Part shown: in pieces, positions 1 to 7,579 of the stretch | Position numbering within the stretch: position 1 is the first letter of the stretch | Layout: each line of letters begins with the position of its first letter | Assembly: GCA_031279555.1 (NCBI GenBank) | Contig: JAITIK010000114.1 | Location: forward strand, 1-47,320 | DNA from: Treponema sp. | GTDB taxonomy: Bacteria; Spirochaetota; Spirochaetia; Treponematales; Breznakiellaceae | Reading direction: 5' to 3' | DNA length: 47,320 nucleotides | The notes under the pieces: model-generated | Told to the model about the DNA's origin: nothing | What the model saw: only the letters and a program-made list of their open reading frames with translations | Databases searched by the model: none | Position numbers and translations under genes: made by a program

Positions 1-34
1 TTGAGGACTGGCGGAAGCGGGAAGGGTGCGCGGC

Positions 35-250
35 ATGAGCAAGTGCGTTCTGAGCTTTAGCCATGAAGTCGGCGGCGACATCGCGGCCAATTACGACAAC
101 AAAAAGGCCCTCAAAAAATACTGGATTAACGATTTAAGAAGCCGCCTCGCCGAAAACGATCTGACCATAGATGACGGCATCGGCTGCTTCCAAGCCCTGA
201 ACAAGGGCGGCGATTACGATGAGGCGACCCTTAGTGTCGCTTATCTTTGA
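35..250 (+). CDS. Small hypothetical protein
   Basis: Encodes 71 residues of unknown function. The chosen start is the ATG at 35, which has a GGAAGG ribosome-binding site nine bases upstream; an in-frame GTG at 26 is possible. A stop lies in frame at 2-4, so the gene is not simply the tail of a gene cut by the window edge. The protein is soluble, with no signal peptide or membrane segment, and has balanced acidic and basic residues around a KKALKKYWINDLRSRL stretch that should form a helix. I recognise no family. It may be a short accessory gene or the remnant of a longer one, since the sequence after it is degraded and non-coding in appearance. Confidence 0.45.
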   Translation: MSKCVLSFSHEVGGDIAANYDNKKALKKYWINDLRSRLAENDLTIDDGIGCFQALNKGGDYDEATLSVAYL

Positions 251-518
251 ACAAATCCACCTGATCCAGCCGCTTACCTTCGGCTTCCCGTCCCAGGATG
301 CGCCTCCTGATCCGCGCTCGTCCCGGCCCGCCGTCGACACACAATATCCCCTCGCCCGGTAAAGGCCCCCCCCCCCCCCCAATAAATCTTCGCGCCGTCG
401 CCATCGCGCCCCTCCCTTTAACATATCCTACCTCCTGGGCCGCAGGGCGTCTCGGCGTCCACGCCGCATGGCGCCCGCATTCCCATCCGCTATGGGTTAG
501 ACTTCTCGCGTCGTTCAT
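231..518 (-). CDS. Candidate small ORF spanning a 15-G tract
   Basis: A 95-codon reading frame on the minus strand. Its ATG (516-518) is preceded by GGGAGG four bases upstream. The 15-base tract at 366-380 reads as exactly five glycine codons in this frame. The rest is Arg- and Gly-rich and matches no family I know, and its 3' end overlaps the 35-250 gene on the other strand by 20 bases. Losing one G would join the N-terminal half to another long open frame ending at 134. It could be a phase-variable small gene, a pseudogene, or chance in GC-rich DNA; the evidence is only the ribosome-binding site and frame continuity. Confidence 0.2.
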   Translation of the reverse strand: MNDARSLTHSGWECGRHAAWTPRRPAAQEVGYVKGRGAMATARRFIGGGGGPLPGEGILCVDGGPGRARIRRRILGREAEGKRLDQVDLFKDKRH

Positions 519-947
519 TTCGCCTCCCGTCCATTGAACTTTAGCGGCGCGCCTTGACAGGAGGCTCTTTTATATTCCCTGAAATGTCAAACTATTTGGC
601 CCCCCAGTCAAAGCCGGGGGAGTACTTATTATATTTAGATGACAACGCAAAATTGTTTTTCAAATAAATTGATAAATGAATATTTTAACGGAAAAACCAT
701 TATTAATATCACCATGACAAAAACATGAGATGGAAAAAATGGATTGTGTTGTTAATCTTGATGATATTGAAAAAAAATAGTTGACATTGTATGAATAAGC
801 ATGATATTTATACGCAAAATTTTACAATCACTATTTTATTATTATCCCATTGGCGCTGCGGCTGAAATTGGAGTTTCCGATGAAAAAGTCAGCCTCTCGG
901 ATGCCATAGACCGGGGAAAAGCGAAGGGCGCTAAACCTCATTGCGAA
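251..947. other. Mostly non-coding interval with degraded coding remnant
   Basis: The first 290 bases are GC-rich and contain the C tract. From about 620 the DNA becomes strongly AT-rich. A weak hairpin pairs CCCCC (601-605) with GGGGG (616-620). A TTGACA hexamer sits at 781-786 without a convincing -10 box. From 801 a plus-strand frame gives about 45 coding-like residues, then runs antisense through the permease gene that ends at 948; I read it as the remnant of a lost gene. I see no RNA gene here. Confidence 0.4.
366..380. repeat. Homopolymer tract, 15 C
   Basis: Fifteen consecutive C on the plus strand (G on the minus strand). Tracts this long are unstable by slipped-strand mispairing and act as phase-variation switches in several bacteria, including treponemes. 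Two other tracts of exactly 15 lie at 34593-34607 and 46817-46831. A sequencing or assembly artefact is a real alternative. Confidence 0.9.
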
Positions 948-2222
948 TCAACTCCATACAAACCACAGGAAAAACGCCGCGGCGGTTGTTGTGATGAGCG
1001 TAAAAGGCAGTCCTATTTTAAGCCATCCGGCGAAGTCCAGCTTCACCCCTTCTTTCTTGAGAATGCCAACCGAGACCACATTCGCCGAAGCGCCAAAGGG
1101 CGTGAGGTTCCCGCCAAGGCAGGAGCCGATCAGCAGGGCGAACATGTAGAGTTCCGGTTTTAATGAGAGCGAATCGGCCAGCGTTGTGGTGACGGGAAGC
1201 ATGGCGATAATATATGGCACATTGTCAACAAAGCCGGAAACGAAAACAGACGCCAAAATGATGACGACAAAACCCAGCAGGATGTCGCCGCCGATGAACG
1301 TGGAGAGAGCGCGCGCCAGATCGTCAAGCAGCCCTGTTTCCCCTACGGCTCCGATGACGACAAATATGCCCACAAGGAACAGGATCGTTTCCCAGTCGAG
1401 CCGTCTCGCCAACGACACAGCCGCAGGAACGCCTTCCTTGCGTATAAACGCATACCACAGAAGACCCGCGACGCCAAGTCCCAGAACTAGAGCGCCGGAT
1501 ATGAAAGAAACGCCGGTATGAAAAAAAGATCCTCCCGCAAGTCCCAGAATCATAAGAAGCAAGAGAATAGAAGGGAGCATCGTTAAAACCGATTCGCGGT
1601 CAATGGAGAGCTTCGCTTTGGCGCCTCTTGCAAAACAGGCGTAGAAATACATGGCGCCCGCAAGCATGCCGGTTTGTACGGTGAAAAAAATCGATGCGCG
1701 TCCGTCATAGACAAAAAAATCGTTGAATCCATATCCCGCGAAACTTGCGAAAATCATGGAGGGCGGATCGCCTACCAGCGTCGCCGTTCCCTGCAAATTC
1801 GCCATGACGGCAAGTCCCACCATGAAACGGGTCGGGGCAATCTTCAATTTGGCGCATAAAGCGAGCGCTATGGGCGCCATGACCAGCACGGTCGCCACAT
1901 TTTCCACAAAAGCGGAAATAAGCCCCGTAATGACCAGCAGCGCCACAATAGCGACGCCGGCGTTGGGCGAACGCAAGACGATGACATCCGCAATCACCGC
2001 CGGAACGCGGGAATATATAAACAGTTCGGCGAGGATCAGGCTGCCGGTGTAAATCATCAGGACATTCCAGTTTATCAATGTTCCAAGCGCATCCAGCGGT
2101 GAAACCACCCCAAGGATAACGATCAGGAGTGCAGCGATAAGCGTCGCCCACGCCTTTTTGTGCGGAAACGCCACTACGATAGCGTACATGACGACTGTAA
2201 TTGCAAGAACGATCCATTTCAT
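948..2222 (-). CDS. ArsB/NhaD-like anion permease (ion transporter superfamily)
   Basis: An inner-membrane secondary transporter of 424 residues with about ten to eleven hydrophobic segments. It belongs to the ion transporter superfamily that includes ArsB, the SLC13/DASS permeases and NhaD. The segments form two similar halves. In each half a polar loop precedes a helix: ENVATVLVMAP with GDPPSMIF in the first, DNVPYIIAMLP with GGNLTPFGAS in the second. The paired ENVAT/DNVPY and GDPP/GNLTP motifs are the family hallmark. I prefer Met at 2222 because GGTGG lies five bases upstream; an ATG at 2234 in the same frame has no such site. A TTGACA lies upstream (2266-2271), but the -10 spacing is poor. 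The substrate could be arsenite, Na+/H+ or a dicarboxylate. No arsR or arsenate reductase gene is adjacent, so an arsenic role is not supported. Confidence 0.85.
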   Translation of the reverse strand: MKWIVLAITVVMYAIVVAFPHKKAWATLIAALLIVILGVVSPLDALGTLINWNVLMIYTGSLILAELFIYSRVPAVIADVIVLRSPNAGVAIVALLVITGLISAFVENVATVLVMAPIALALCAKLKIAPTRFMVGLAVMANLQGTATLVGDPPSMIFASFAGYGFNDFFVYDGRASIFFTVQTGMLAGAMYFYACFARGAKAKLSIDRESVLTMLPSILLLLMILGLAGGSFFHTGVSFISGALVLGLGVAGLLWYAFIRKEGVPAAVSLARRLDWETILFLVGIFVVIGAVGETGLLDDLARALSTFIGGDILLGFVVIILASVFVSGFVDNVPYIIAMLPVTTTLADSLSLKPELYMFALLIGSCLGGNLTPFGASANVVSVGILKKEGVKLDFAGWLKIGLPFTLITTTAAAFFLWFVWS

Positions 2223-2299
2223 TTCAACCACCATAGGCGCTATAGTTTATAGGAAAGAGCGTGTTTGTCAAGATATGCCGGGGAATGCATAGATAAAAA

Positions 2300-2322
2300 A
2301 GCCCGCTTCCTTGGAGCGGGCT
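2300..2322 (-). terminator. Rho-independent terminator
   Basis: AGCCCGCT (2300-2307) pairs with AGCGGGCT (2315-2322). Read on the minus strand, the GC-rich stem is followed by six T. It lies 20 bases past the stop of the small frame at 2342-2512, so a minus-strand transcript ends here. Confidence 0.85.
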
Positions 2323-2341
2323 AACCGTTAAGAAGATAGGT

Positions 2342-2512
2342 TTAACATAAACGGTATAGCGTATCCGCCGCATCATCGCTCTCAAATGCGTCTTCCCTTC
2401 TATCTTTGGCGGCAGATTCAATGCCCATGTCGAATGCGCCAGCAACGCTCTGTTCACAAGCGGTTTGCAGTCCGCGACCGGCGTGTTCAAAAATAGAATG
2501 AACCTTTCCCAA
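2342..2512 (-). CDS. Candidate 56-residue small protein or small RNA
   Basis: A minus-strand frame with coding-like composition, rich in Ala, Asp and Glu and containing DMGIESAAKDRRED. It ends in TAA 20 bases before a strong terminator, which argues that something real is transcribed. The only near-start codon is TTG at 2512, inside a dispersed repeat, and it has no ribosome-binding site; an internal ATG would give about 33 residues. An in-frame stop lies just upstream. It could be a small protein, the 3' end of a decayed gene, or a small RNA. Confidence 0.3.
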   Translation of the reverse strand: MGKVHSIFEHAGRGLQTACEQSVAGAFDMGIESAAKDRREDAFESDDAADTLYRLC

Positions 2513-2540
2513 AATGCGCGAAGCGACAGGTTTGGGAAAG
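2498..2540. repeat. Dispersed motif with inverted repeat (copy 1)
   Basis: CTTTCCCAAA (2504-2513) and TTTGGGAAAG (2531-2540) form a perfect 10-base inverted repeat. The motif TTTCCCAAAATGCGCGAA found here recurs with small changes at 28354-28376 and near 30340. It may be a regulator site or a short interspersed repeat. Confidence 0.6.
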
Positions 2541-2590
2541 CCGCCTTAGATTTAGAGGGAAAAAGTTGTTGTTTAGAAGAATAAAAGTAG

Positions 2591-2627
2591 AATAAAATGC
2601 AGGCATTTTATTTTTGCGCGGCTCCTA
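2591..2627. repeat. Palindromic dispersed repeat (copy 1)
   Basis: AATAAAATGC (2591-2600) and GCATTTTATT (2603-2612) form a perfect 10-base palindrome with a 2-base loop, followed by a conserved TTTGCGCGGCTCCTA. Related copies lie at 4832-4870 and 12247-12280. It lies 30 bases past the stop of the gene at 2657-4795 and could also serve as that gene's terminator. Confidence 0.7.
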
Positions 2628-2656
2628 AAAGCTAAGCCGGTTTATTCGCGCCGCCT

Positions 2657-4795
2657 TTATTCAGGCGCTCCGGTGAACGTTGGTATATCGTCATAACGCC
2701 CTGAATTGTTCCAGTACGTGTAGCCGGGAGAACCCGCGCTGCCCACGCCCTCAATTTGGCGGCGTACATAGTCTTTGTTGTAGTACCTGCGATCATAGGA
2801 CACATTGAGGTAAAAGGCTTGCGCCCAAGGGCGGATCAGCGCCTGTTTGCGGGCGATAGTCGCCGTTCTTCCCGTACCGATGTAGTAGATACGGTAAGGG
2901 CGCAGTTCCGCAGGCTGCTGGGCGAGAAATGTCTGCTCAAAATGACTAGGGTAGTACATGGGGCAGATGACATCTACATATGGGGCGAGGAGTTCAACTT
3001 CCTGACCGGTTCTCGCGCCGGTACGGTACCAGCCGTTCGCCCCGTATATATCAATAGAAATAGGCGCGGTGATTCGGGCGCGGACATGCCGCAAGAACGA
3101 GAGGATCGCGCTGTCCTTGTCCATGCCCGAATCTTGCCACCGGTACCGCGCCGCCGCCAAGTTGTCGCCGTCAGTGGGAAAGCGGATGTAGTCGAACTGA
3201 ATTTCATCAAAGCCCCGGTCTTGCAGTTCCTTTGCTATCGCCGAGTTGTACTCCCACACCTCCTCGGAATATGGATCCACCCACTGTTCGTCAACATACG
3301 CGCGCTCAATGACGTAATCGGGATCGTTTGAGGGAAGGATAAGCGCGTCAGCGCCCGCATTTGCGTCCGCGTCCGCTTTTTTCACCTTGCGGTCGTAATA
3401 ACCCTGCCATGGCTTGTTGTTCCACCCGTCCCATACCGCATACTTCCCGCCATTTTTTTTCGCCAATTCAGGATCTTTGAACGCCACGATGCGGGCGACG
3501 GTGTAAACGCATCGCTCTTTCATGACCGCAAGAAATTGGTCAAGGTCAACAGGGTTGAAAACCCGGCCTTTAGCCGCAATAGACGGATCTTTCGGGGTGA
3601 ATCTAAGGCGTCCATAGTCGTCCTTCATGTCGATGACCACCATGTTAAGCCCTCGATCCGCAATGAGCGCAAGATGCTTGTCGAGCGCCGCCGCCGTGAC
3701 CGCCTGATTCACCGGCAGGTACAAACCGGCTTTTCCCGCCGCCGCTTTCACACGCGGATTATGTTCCTCATTCACCAGCCATAACTCCGAAAGCCCCACA
3801 GTCTGTTCTCCCGCGCTCTTTTTGGCGGTGTTGGCGATAAATATGCAATTCGGCGTCCAGGGAACATTGTTTGGAAGCGCTTTTATGAAAGCAAGCATAT
3901 CGGCGCGGGGCGCAAAGACAAGCGGCTGGTTGTTGGACAGGGAAGTTATATCGGCTTCCATAATGGCGTTGTCCTGCACAAAACGGAATGCTCCCGCATT
4001 CACCTCAAGAGAGTCAACCACGCCGAAAACGCTCTTGTCCGACCATATCACATCAAAACGCCGGCGCTCCCAGTCAAGCCGGTAGAGCCTGCGCCGGAAG
4101 GTTTGAGATGCGAACACCGTTGTCTTTCCATTCACAACGGCGACGGCAATATCAGAAACCTCATCAGGGTTGCCTGTTGTTTCAAGTTTTTCAATGCCCG
4201 TGTTGATTTCCGTCCATACGGCGCCCTTTTTATCCGGTTGCAGGCAACTCACGCCGTAGATGCTGTGAGAGGCGAAAATCGTCGCTTCGGGCAGTTCCGC
4301 CACCGCCACCGCTTTCACGCCGTCTGTTCTAGAGGAAGGGCTGCCCATACTCTTCCACGACGCGCCTTGATCCCGTGAAAAATACACGGCGTCTTTCATG
4401 GCAAGCGCCATCATATCGCCGTAACATTCAAAATCCTTAATTTCCTGTACAATATTGATAAAGGACTTCTTTCCGTCCTCGTAGACTTTTATCCGTTTTA
4501 CAGGCAGCCCGTTGTTTCTCATTTCCCAGTTCTTGCAGTCCGTTGAGAACGCGATGCCGTTGCCAGTGAGGAGCACCCAATAGTTCTGCCCGCGGATTAT
4601 TTTCTTGACGGAACTGCCCGTCCACAGCGTCTCAAGCCTGCCGTTTTTGGCAAGCGCGTATAAACCGCTCTCGCCGCCTATAAGGAGCGGAGCGACGTAC
4701 GGAGCAGGGGCTGTCACTGGAACGCTTTTTTCAGGCATAGTCTCGGCGTACAGCATTAAAGGCGGACAAAAGAGGAAAAGCAAGAAAAAAACCAT
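2657..4795 (-). CDS. Exported DUF4015-type glycoside-hydrolase-like protein with Asp-box region
   Basis: A 712-residue exported protein. Residues 1-18 form a hydrophobic signal segment ending LYA-E. Residues 35-300 look like a beta-propeller of the sialidase/BNR kind, with an Asp-box-like SRDQGASW at 140-147. From about residue 355 to the end it matches the putative glycosyl hydrolase family DUF4015: AGLYLPVN, then VIDMKDDYG (387-394), WVDPYSEEVWEYN (505-517) and DEIQFDYIRFPTDG (530-543). These form a TIM-barrel-like core with acidic residues at the strand ends. DUF4015 proteins are predicted to act on polysaccharide, but I know of no tested substrate. The ATG at 4795 is the first possible start, because TAG precedes it in frame by two codons. 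A promoter sits so close that the message should be leaderless. Neighbours on either side look unrelated. Confidence 0.8.
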   Translation of the reverse strand: MVFFLLFLFCPPLMLYAETMPEKSVPVTAPAPYVAPLLIGGESGLYALAKNGRLETLWTGSSVKKIIRGQNYWVLLTGNGIAFSTDCKNWEMRNNGLPVKRIKVYEDGKKSFINIVQEIKDFECYGDMMALAMKDAVYFSRDQGASWKSMGSPSSRTDGVKAVAVAELPEATIFASHSIYGVSCLQPDKKGAVWTEINTGIEKLETTGNPDEVSDIAVAVVNGKTTVFASQTFRRRLYRLDWERRRFDVIWSDKSVFGVVDSLEVNAGAFRFVQDNAIMEADITSLSNNQPLVFAPRADMLAFIKALPNNVPWTPNCIFIANTAKKSAGEQTVGLSELWLVNEEHNPRVKAAAGKAGLYLPVNQAVTAAALDKHLALIADRGLNMVVIDMKDDYGRLRFTPKDPSIAAKGRVFNPVDLDQFLAVMKERCVYTVARIVAFKDPELAKKNGGKYAVWDGWNNKPWQGYYDRKVKKADADANAGADALILPSNDPDYVIERAYVDEQWVDPYSEEVWEYNSAIAKELQDRGFDEIQFDYIRFPTDGDNLAAARYRWQDSGMDKDSAILSFLRHVRARITAPISIDIYGANGWYRTGARTGQEVELLAPYVDVICPMYYPSHFEQTFLAQQPAELRPYRIYYIGTGRTATIARKQALIRPWAQAFYLNVSYDRRYYNKDYVRRQIEGVGSAGSPGYTYWNNSGRYDDIPTFTGAPE

Positions 4796-4800
4796 ACAGT

Positions 4801-4829
4801 ACTATACCTTGAAAGAGGTTCTTGTGCAA
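4801..4829 (-). promoter_or_regulatory. Promoter predicted to give a leaderless mRNA
   Basis: On the minus strand, TTGCAC (4824-4829) is separated by 17 bases from TATAGT (4801-4806). Only five bases separate the -10 box from the ATG at 4795, so transcription should start at or next to the start codon. No ribosome-binding site precedes the ATG at normal distance, which agrees with this. Confidence 0.6.
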
Positions 4830-4831
4830 TA

Positions 4832-4870
4832 AGATAAAATTTTGAACATTTTATTTCTGCACAGTTCCTA
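4832..4870. repeat. Palindromic dispersed repeat (copy 3)
   Basis: ATAAAAT (4834-4840) and ATTTTAT (4848-4854) form the arms, followed by CTGCACAGTTCCTA, which matches the conserved flank of the copy at 2591-2627 (TTTGCGCGGCTCCTA). This is the most diverged of the three copies. Confidence 0.5.
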
Positions 4871-4954
4871 ATCCTCTTCCATCTGTCGCATGGCGGACAG
4901 ATTCTTGATGACACGCCGTCGTCGCCATCTCCTGAACGCTCCGCTTCTTTTCAC
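4868..4954 (-). CDS. Candidate 28-residue basic peptide
   Basis: A short minus-strand frame starting with GTG (4952-4954), with a strong AAGGAGG seven bases upstream, ending in TAG at 4868. The peptide is very basic at the start (RRWRRRRVIKN) and acidic at the end. Its start overlaps the stop of the frame at 4951-5088 as GTGA, an arrangement typical of translationally coupled or phage genes. No family is recognised. It may be a remnant of a mobile element. Confidence 0.25.
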   Translation of the reverse strand: MKRSGAFRRWRRRRVIKNLSAMRQMEED

Positions 4955-5088
4955 CACAACGCCTCCTTGACAAATCCGCGCGCCTGCAAAAGGGCAAGGA
5001 GCCTCTCCCTTACAGACTGCGCATCCGCGACATTCCGGCGGGGAATCCTACATTCAGCGCTTGGCGGCGACTCCCTCCATTTTCTCAA
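4951..5088 (-). CDS. Candidate 45-residue small protein
   Basis: A minus-strand frame from a TTG (5086-5088), with AAGGA only three bases upstream, ending in TGA at 4951. The C-terminal half, with AQSVRERLLALLQARGF, looks like a genuine amphipathic helix. Together with the overlapping downstream frame it suggests a small two-gene unit or the wreck of a larger one. Nothing else is visible in the 4796-5240 interval apart from the repeat and the two promoters. Confidence 0.25.
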   Translation of the reverse strand: MRKWRESPPSAECRIPRRNVADAQSVRERLLALLQARGFVKEALW

Positions 5089-5152
5089 TTATCCTTGGCT
5101 GTAACCCCGCTTGAAAAACCGGCGTTTCTCCAAGATTCATACATCCGCGTTA

Positions 5153-5182
5153 TTGACAAAAAGAGAAAATGTCCGCTATAAT
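5153..5182 (+). promoter_or_regulatory. Sigma-70-type promoter for the cysK operon
   Basis: A consensus TTGACA (5153-5158), an 18-base spacer and a consensus TATAAT (5177-5182). It lies 58 bases upstream of the cysteine synthase start. No riboswitch or clear operator is visible in the leader. Confidence 0.8.
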
Positions 5183-5240
5183 ACATACTGTTTTTATCAA
5201 TTTTATAACTTATTAAACATAGGATAAAAATAAGGAAGAT

Positions 5241-6209
5241 ATGTCAAATAGAGTGGCAGACAACCTGATGGAACTGGTGGGAGATACGCCCCTCCTGCGG
5301 CCCCACAGGTTTATTAAGCTCGCTGGAATTGAGGGAGCCGATCTTCTCCTTAAATTGGAGTACTTCAACCCCCTCTCCAGCGTGAAGGATCGCATCGCTA
5401 AAGCCATGATCGAAGACGCCGAAGCCAAAGGTGTTTTGAAGGCCGGTACGGTGATTATTGAGCCAACATCGGGCAATACGGGGATTGGTCTTGCTTTTGT
5501 TGCGGCGGCCAAGGGGTACCGCCTCATCCTCACCATGCCCGACACCATGAGCGTTGAACGGCGGCAATTGCTCTGGTCTCTGGGAGCGGAACTAATATTG
5601 ACTCCCGGCGTCTTGGGCATGAAGGGGGCGGTGAACAAAGCTCTGGAACTCAACGCCCAGATCAAGGGAAGCCTGGTTCTCCAGCAGTTCTCCAACCCTG
5701 CCAATCCGGAGATTCACCGGAAAACCACGGGGCCTGAGCTATGGGAAGCGACTGATGGCAAAATCGACATCCTTGTAGCCGGGGTTGGCACCGGCGGAAC
5801 CATCACCGGGACGGCGGCATTCCTTAAAGAGAAGAAGGCTGATGTAAAGGCGGTGGCGGTGGAACCGGATGCATCCCCGGTGCTATCGGGAGGCAAACCG
5901 GGTTCCCATCAGATACAGGGGATTGGAGCGGGCTTTGCGCCTGACGTCCTCGACATTTCGATTATTGACGAGATATTCCGGGTGCGAAATGAAGAAGCGG
6001 TGGACACCGCCAGGGCGCTTGCCCGGAAGGAAGGGCTTTTGGTGGGCGTATCATCGGGAGCCGCCGCCTTTGCCGCGGCGAAGATCGCTTCCAGAACCGA
6101 AAACAAAGGCAAGACCATCGCGGCCATTCTTCCCGATACCGGAGAACGCTACCTTTCGACGCCGCTGTGGAATGACATTCCCAAAACAAAAAGTCCCATT
6201 TGGTACTAG
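5241..6209 (+). CDS. cysK: Cysteine synthase A (O-acetylserine sulfhydrylase)
   Basis: A PLP enzyme that makes L-cysteine from O-acetylserine and sulfide in the cytoplasm. At 322 residues it has the usual length. Lys49 in SSVKDR should bind the PLP. TSGNTG (76-81) is the substrate loop, [10 protein letters not shown] (181-190) binds the PLP phosphate, and [10 protein letters not shown] (223-232) is the CysK-type motif. Ser271/Ser272 in GVSSGAA sits near the pyridine nitrogen. The ATG at 5241 follows AAGGAAG at good spacing. The stop lies 14 bases before the TTG start of a nitrogenase-like gene, and a single promoter precedes the three genes, so the product probably receives sulfur made available by the nitrogenase-like enzyme. 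No cysE is present in the window. Confidence 0.95.
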   Translation: MSNRVADNLMELVGDTPLLRPHRFIKLAGIEGADLLLKLEYFNPLSSVKDRIAKAMIEDAEAKGVLKAGTVIIEPTSGNTGIGLAFVAAAKGYRLILTMPDTMSVERRQLLWSLGAELILTPGVLGMKGAVNKALELNAQIKGSLVLQQFSNPANPEIHRKTTGPELWEATDGKIDILVAGVGTGGTITGTAAFLKEKKADVKAVAVEPDASPVLSGGKPGSHQIQGIGAGFAPDVLDISIIDEIFRVRNEEAVDTARALARKEGLLVGVSSGAAAFAAAKIASRTENKGKTIAAILPDTGERYLSTPLWNDIPKTKSPIWY

Positions 6210-6223
6210 AGGAGGAACAAATA

Positions 6224-7564
6224 TTGAGCGCTATTGTTGACAGACCCCGGTATACATGCGCATTGGGAGGCGCGCTCGCCCTGATGAGGGCTATGAACCG
6301 GACTATTCCCATTGCGCATGCTGGCGCGGGCTGCGCGTACAATTACTATATAGGCGGCAACGCTGGCGCGGGTTATCTGGGTGGCGGCTACTGCGGCGCG
6401 GTTTCCACGCCTTCCACCAATGTGACGGAAAAAGAAATCATCTTCGGCGGAGAGGGACGCCTTGAAGAGCAGATACGCGCCACGGTGGAACTCATTGACG
6501 GCGATCTCTACATTGTCATCTCCGGATGCCAAGTTGAAATGATAGGCGATGACATACGCGCGGCGGTCGACGCTATTGAAGGTCTCCCCGCGCCGGTACT
6601 GGCGGTACAGACACCGAGTTTCAAGGGCAATTCCCAGTATGGCTACGATCTGCTGCTGGAAACGCTCGTACGGAAATACATTGTAAAAACCAACGCCAAG
6701 CGCAAAAAGGCGGTTAATATTTTCGGAATCATCCCAGGAAACGATCCTTTTTACAAAGGCAACCTGAAAGAGATCAAACGGGTTCTCTCCCTCATCGGCG
6801 TTGACGCCAACACCTTTATCGGCGAAAGGGAGACCCTTGACAATTTTCGCAACGCTGGAAGCGCCGAACTCAATATCGCGCTTTCCGATGTGTACGCTCC
6901 CCTCTCGGCGGAGGCGTTTAAAGAAGTTCATGGAATTCCTTATATACGGGAACAGTTTCCCATCGGTTTTTTCCAGACTGAACGCTTCCTGCGCAATGTG
7001 GGCGAGGCTCTTGCGATAGATGAGGCGGTTGTCAATAAGTCCGTCAAGGCGGAAGAAGAAATCTATTTTGACTATTTTGAACGCATCGCCGACATCTACA
7101 ATGACGTTGAACTCCAGCGTTACGGGGTTGTGGCGGCTGATTCCAACTACGCCCCGGCAATTTCCCAATTCATTTCCGATGAATTAGGCTGGATTCCCCA
7201 CCTTACTATGGTGACGGACCCTGTCACCGAAGAAAACAAAGCCGACCTAGACAAGCGTTTTAAAAATTACCTGTCGGGACTTGAACCCAAAGTTTATTAC
7301 GATACAAACGCCTCGGCCCTTCGCCATTACCTTGCCGGCAACTGGGAACGGAACCGCAATCACATCTATTACGAACCTTTTTCTCCGGCGGTAATATTCG
7401 GCGGCGTTTATGAGCGGGATTACGCCGAAGAATTGGGCGTCCCCCTGCTTTCAATTTCGTTTCCCTTAACAAACAGGGTTGTATTTAACAAAACCTACGC
7501 GGGTTTTAACGGCGGACTCGCCTTGGCAGAAGACAGTTTCAGCCTGCTGGTGGCGGCGCGGTAA
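6224..7564 (+). CDS. Nitrogenase-like component 1, NifK/beta-like subunit
   Basis: A 446-residue member of the nitrogenase component-1 superfamily. The start is TTG at 6224, because GGAGG (6211-6215) lies eight bases upstream; an earlier TTG overlaps cysK. Cys12, Cys37 (in HAGAGC) and Cys102 (in SGCQVEMIGDD) correspond to the three P-cluster cysteines of NifK. The stretch VTEKEIIFGG lines up with NifK TEDAAVFGG, and TPSFKGN with TPSFVGS. This identifies the beta-like partner of the next gene. It is clearly shorter than true NifK. It probably forms a heterotetramer with the downstream subunit and carries an iron-sulfur cluster for electron transfer from a NifH-like reductase, which is not encoded here. 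It is not NifK, NifN or BchB by context. The substrate is unknown. Confidence 0.85.
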   Translation: MSAIVDRPRYTCALGGALALMRAMNRTIPIAHAGAGCAYNYYIGGNAGAGYLGGGYCGAVSTPSTNVTEKEIIFGGEGRLEEQIRATVELIDGDLYIVISGCQVEMIGDDIRAAVDAIEGLPAPVLAVQTPSFKGNSQYGYDLLLETLVRKYIVKTNAKRKKAVNIFGIIPGNDPFYKGNLKEIKRVLSLIGVDANTFIGERETLDNFRNAGSAELNIALSDVYAPLSAEAFKEVHGIPYIREQFPIGFFQTERFLRNVGEALAIDEAVVNKSVKAEEEIYFDYFERIADIYNDVELQRYGVVAADSNYAPAISQFISDELGWIPHLTMVTDPVTEENKADLDKRFKNYLSGLEPKVYYDTNASALRHYLAGNWERNRNHIYYEPFSPAVIFGGVYERDYAEELGVPLLSISFPLTNRVVFNKTYAGFNGGLALAEDSFSLLVAAR

Positions 7565-7579
7565 TAGAGGAAGATGCGG

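Noticed and set aside
598-625. Hairpin of C and G runs resembling the ends of IS200/IS605 elements.
   Set aside because: Only a five-base stem, no transposase or TnpB remnant on either side, and no matching second end.
801-1163. A 120-codon plus-strand frame.
   Set aside because: Most of it is the antisense shadow of the permease gene ending at 948. Only the first 45 codons look coding, so it is described as a remnant.
948-2222. Arsenite efflux pump (arsB) assignment.
   Set aside because: The fold family fits but no ars regulator or reductase is adjacent, so a specific arsenic role cannot be claimed.
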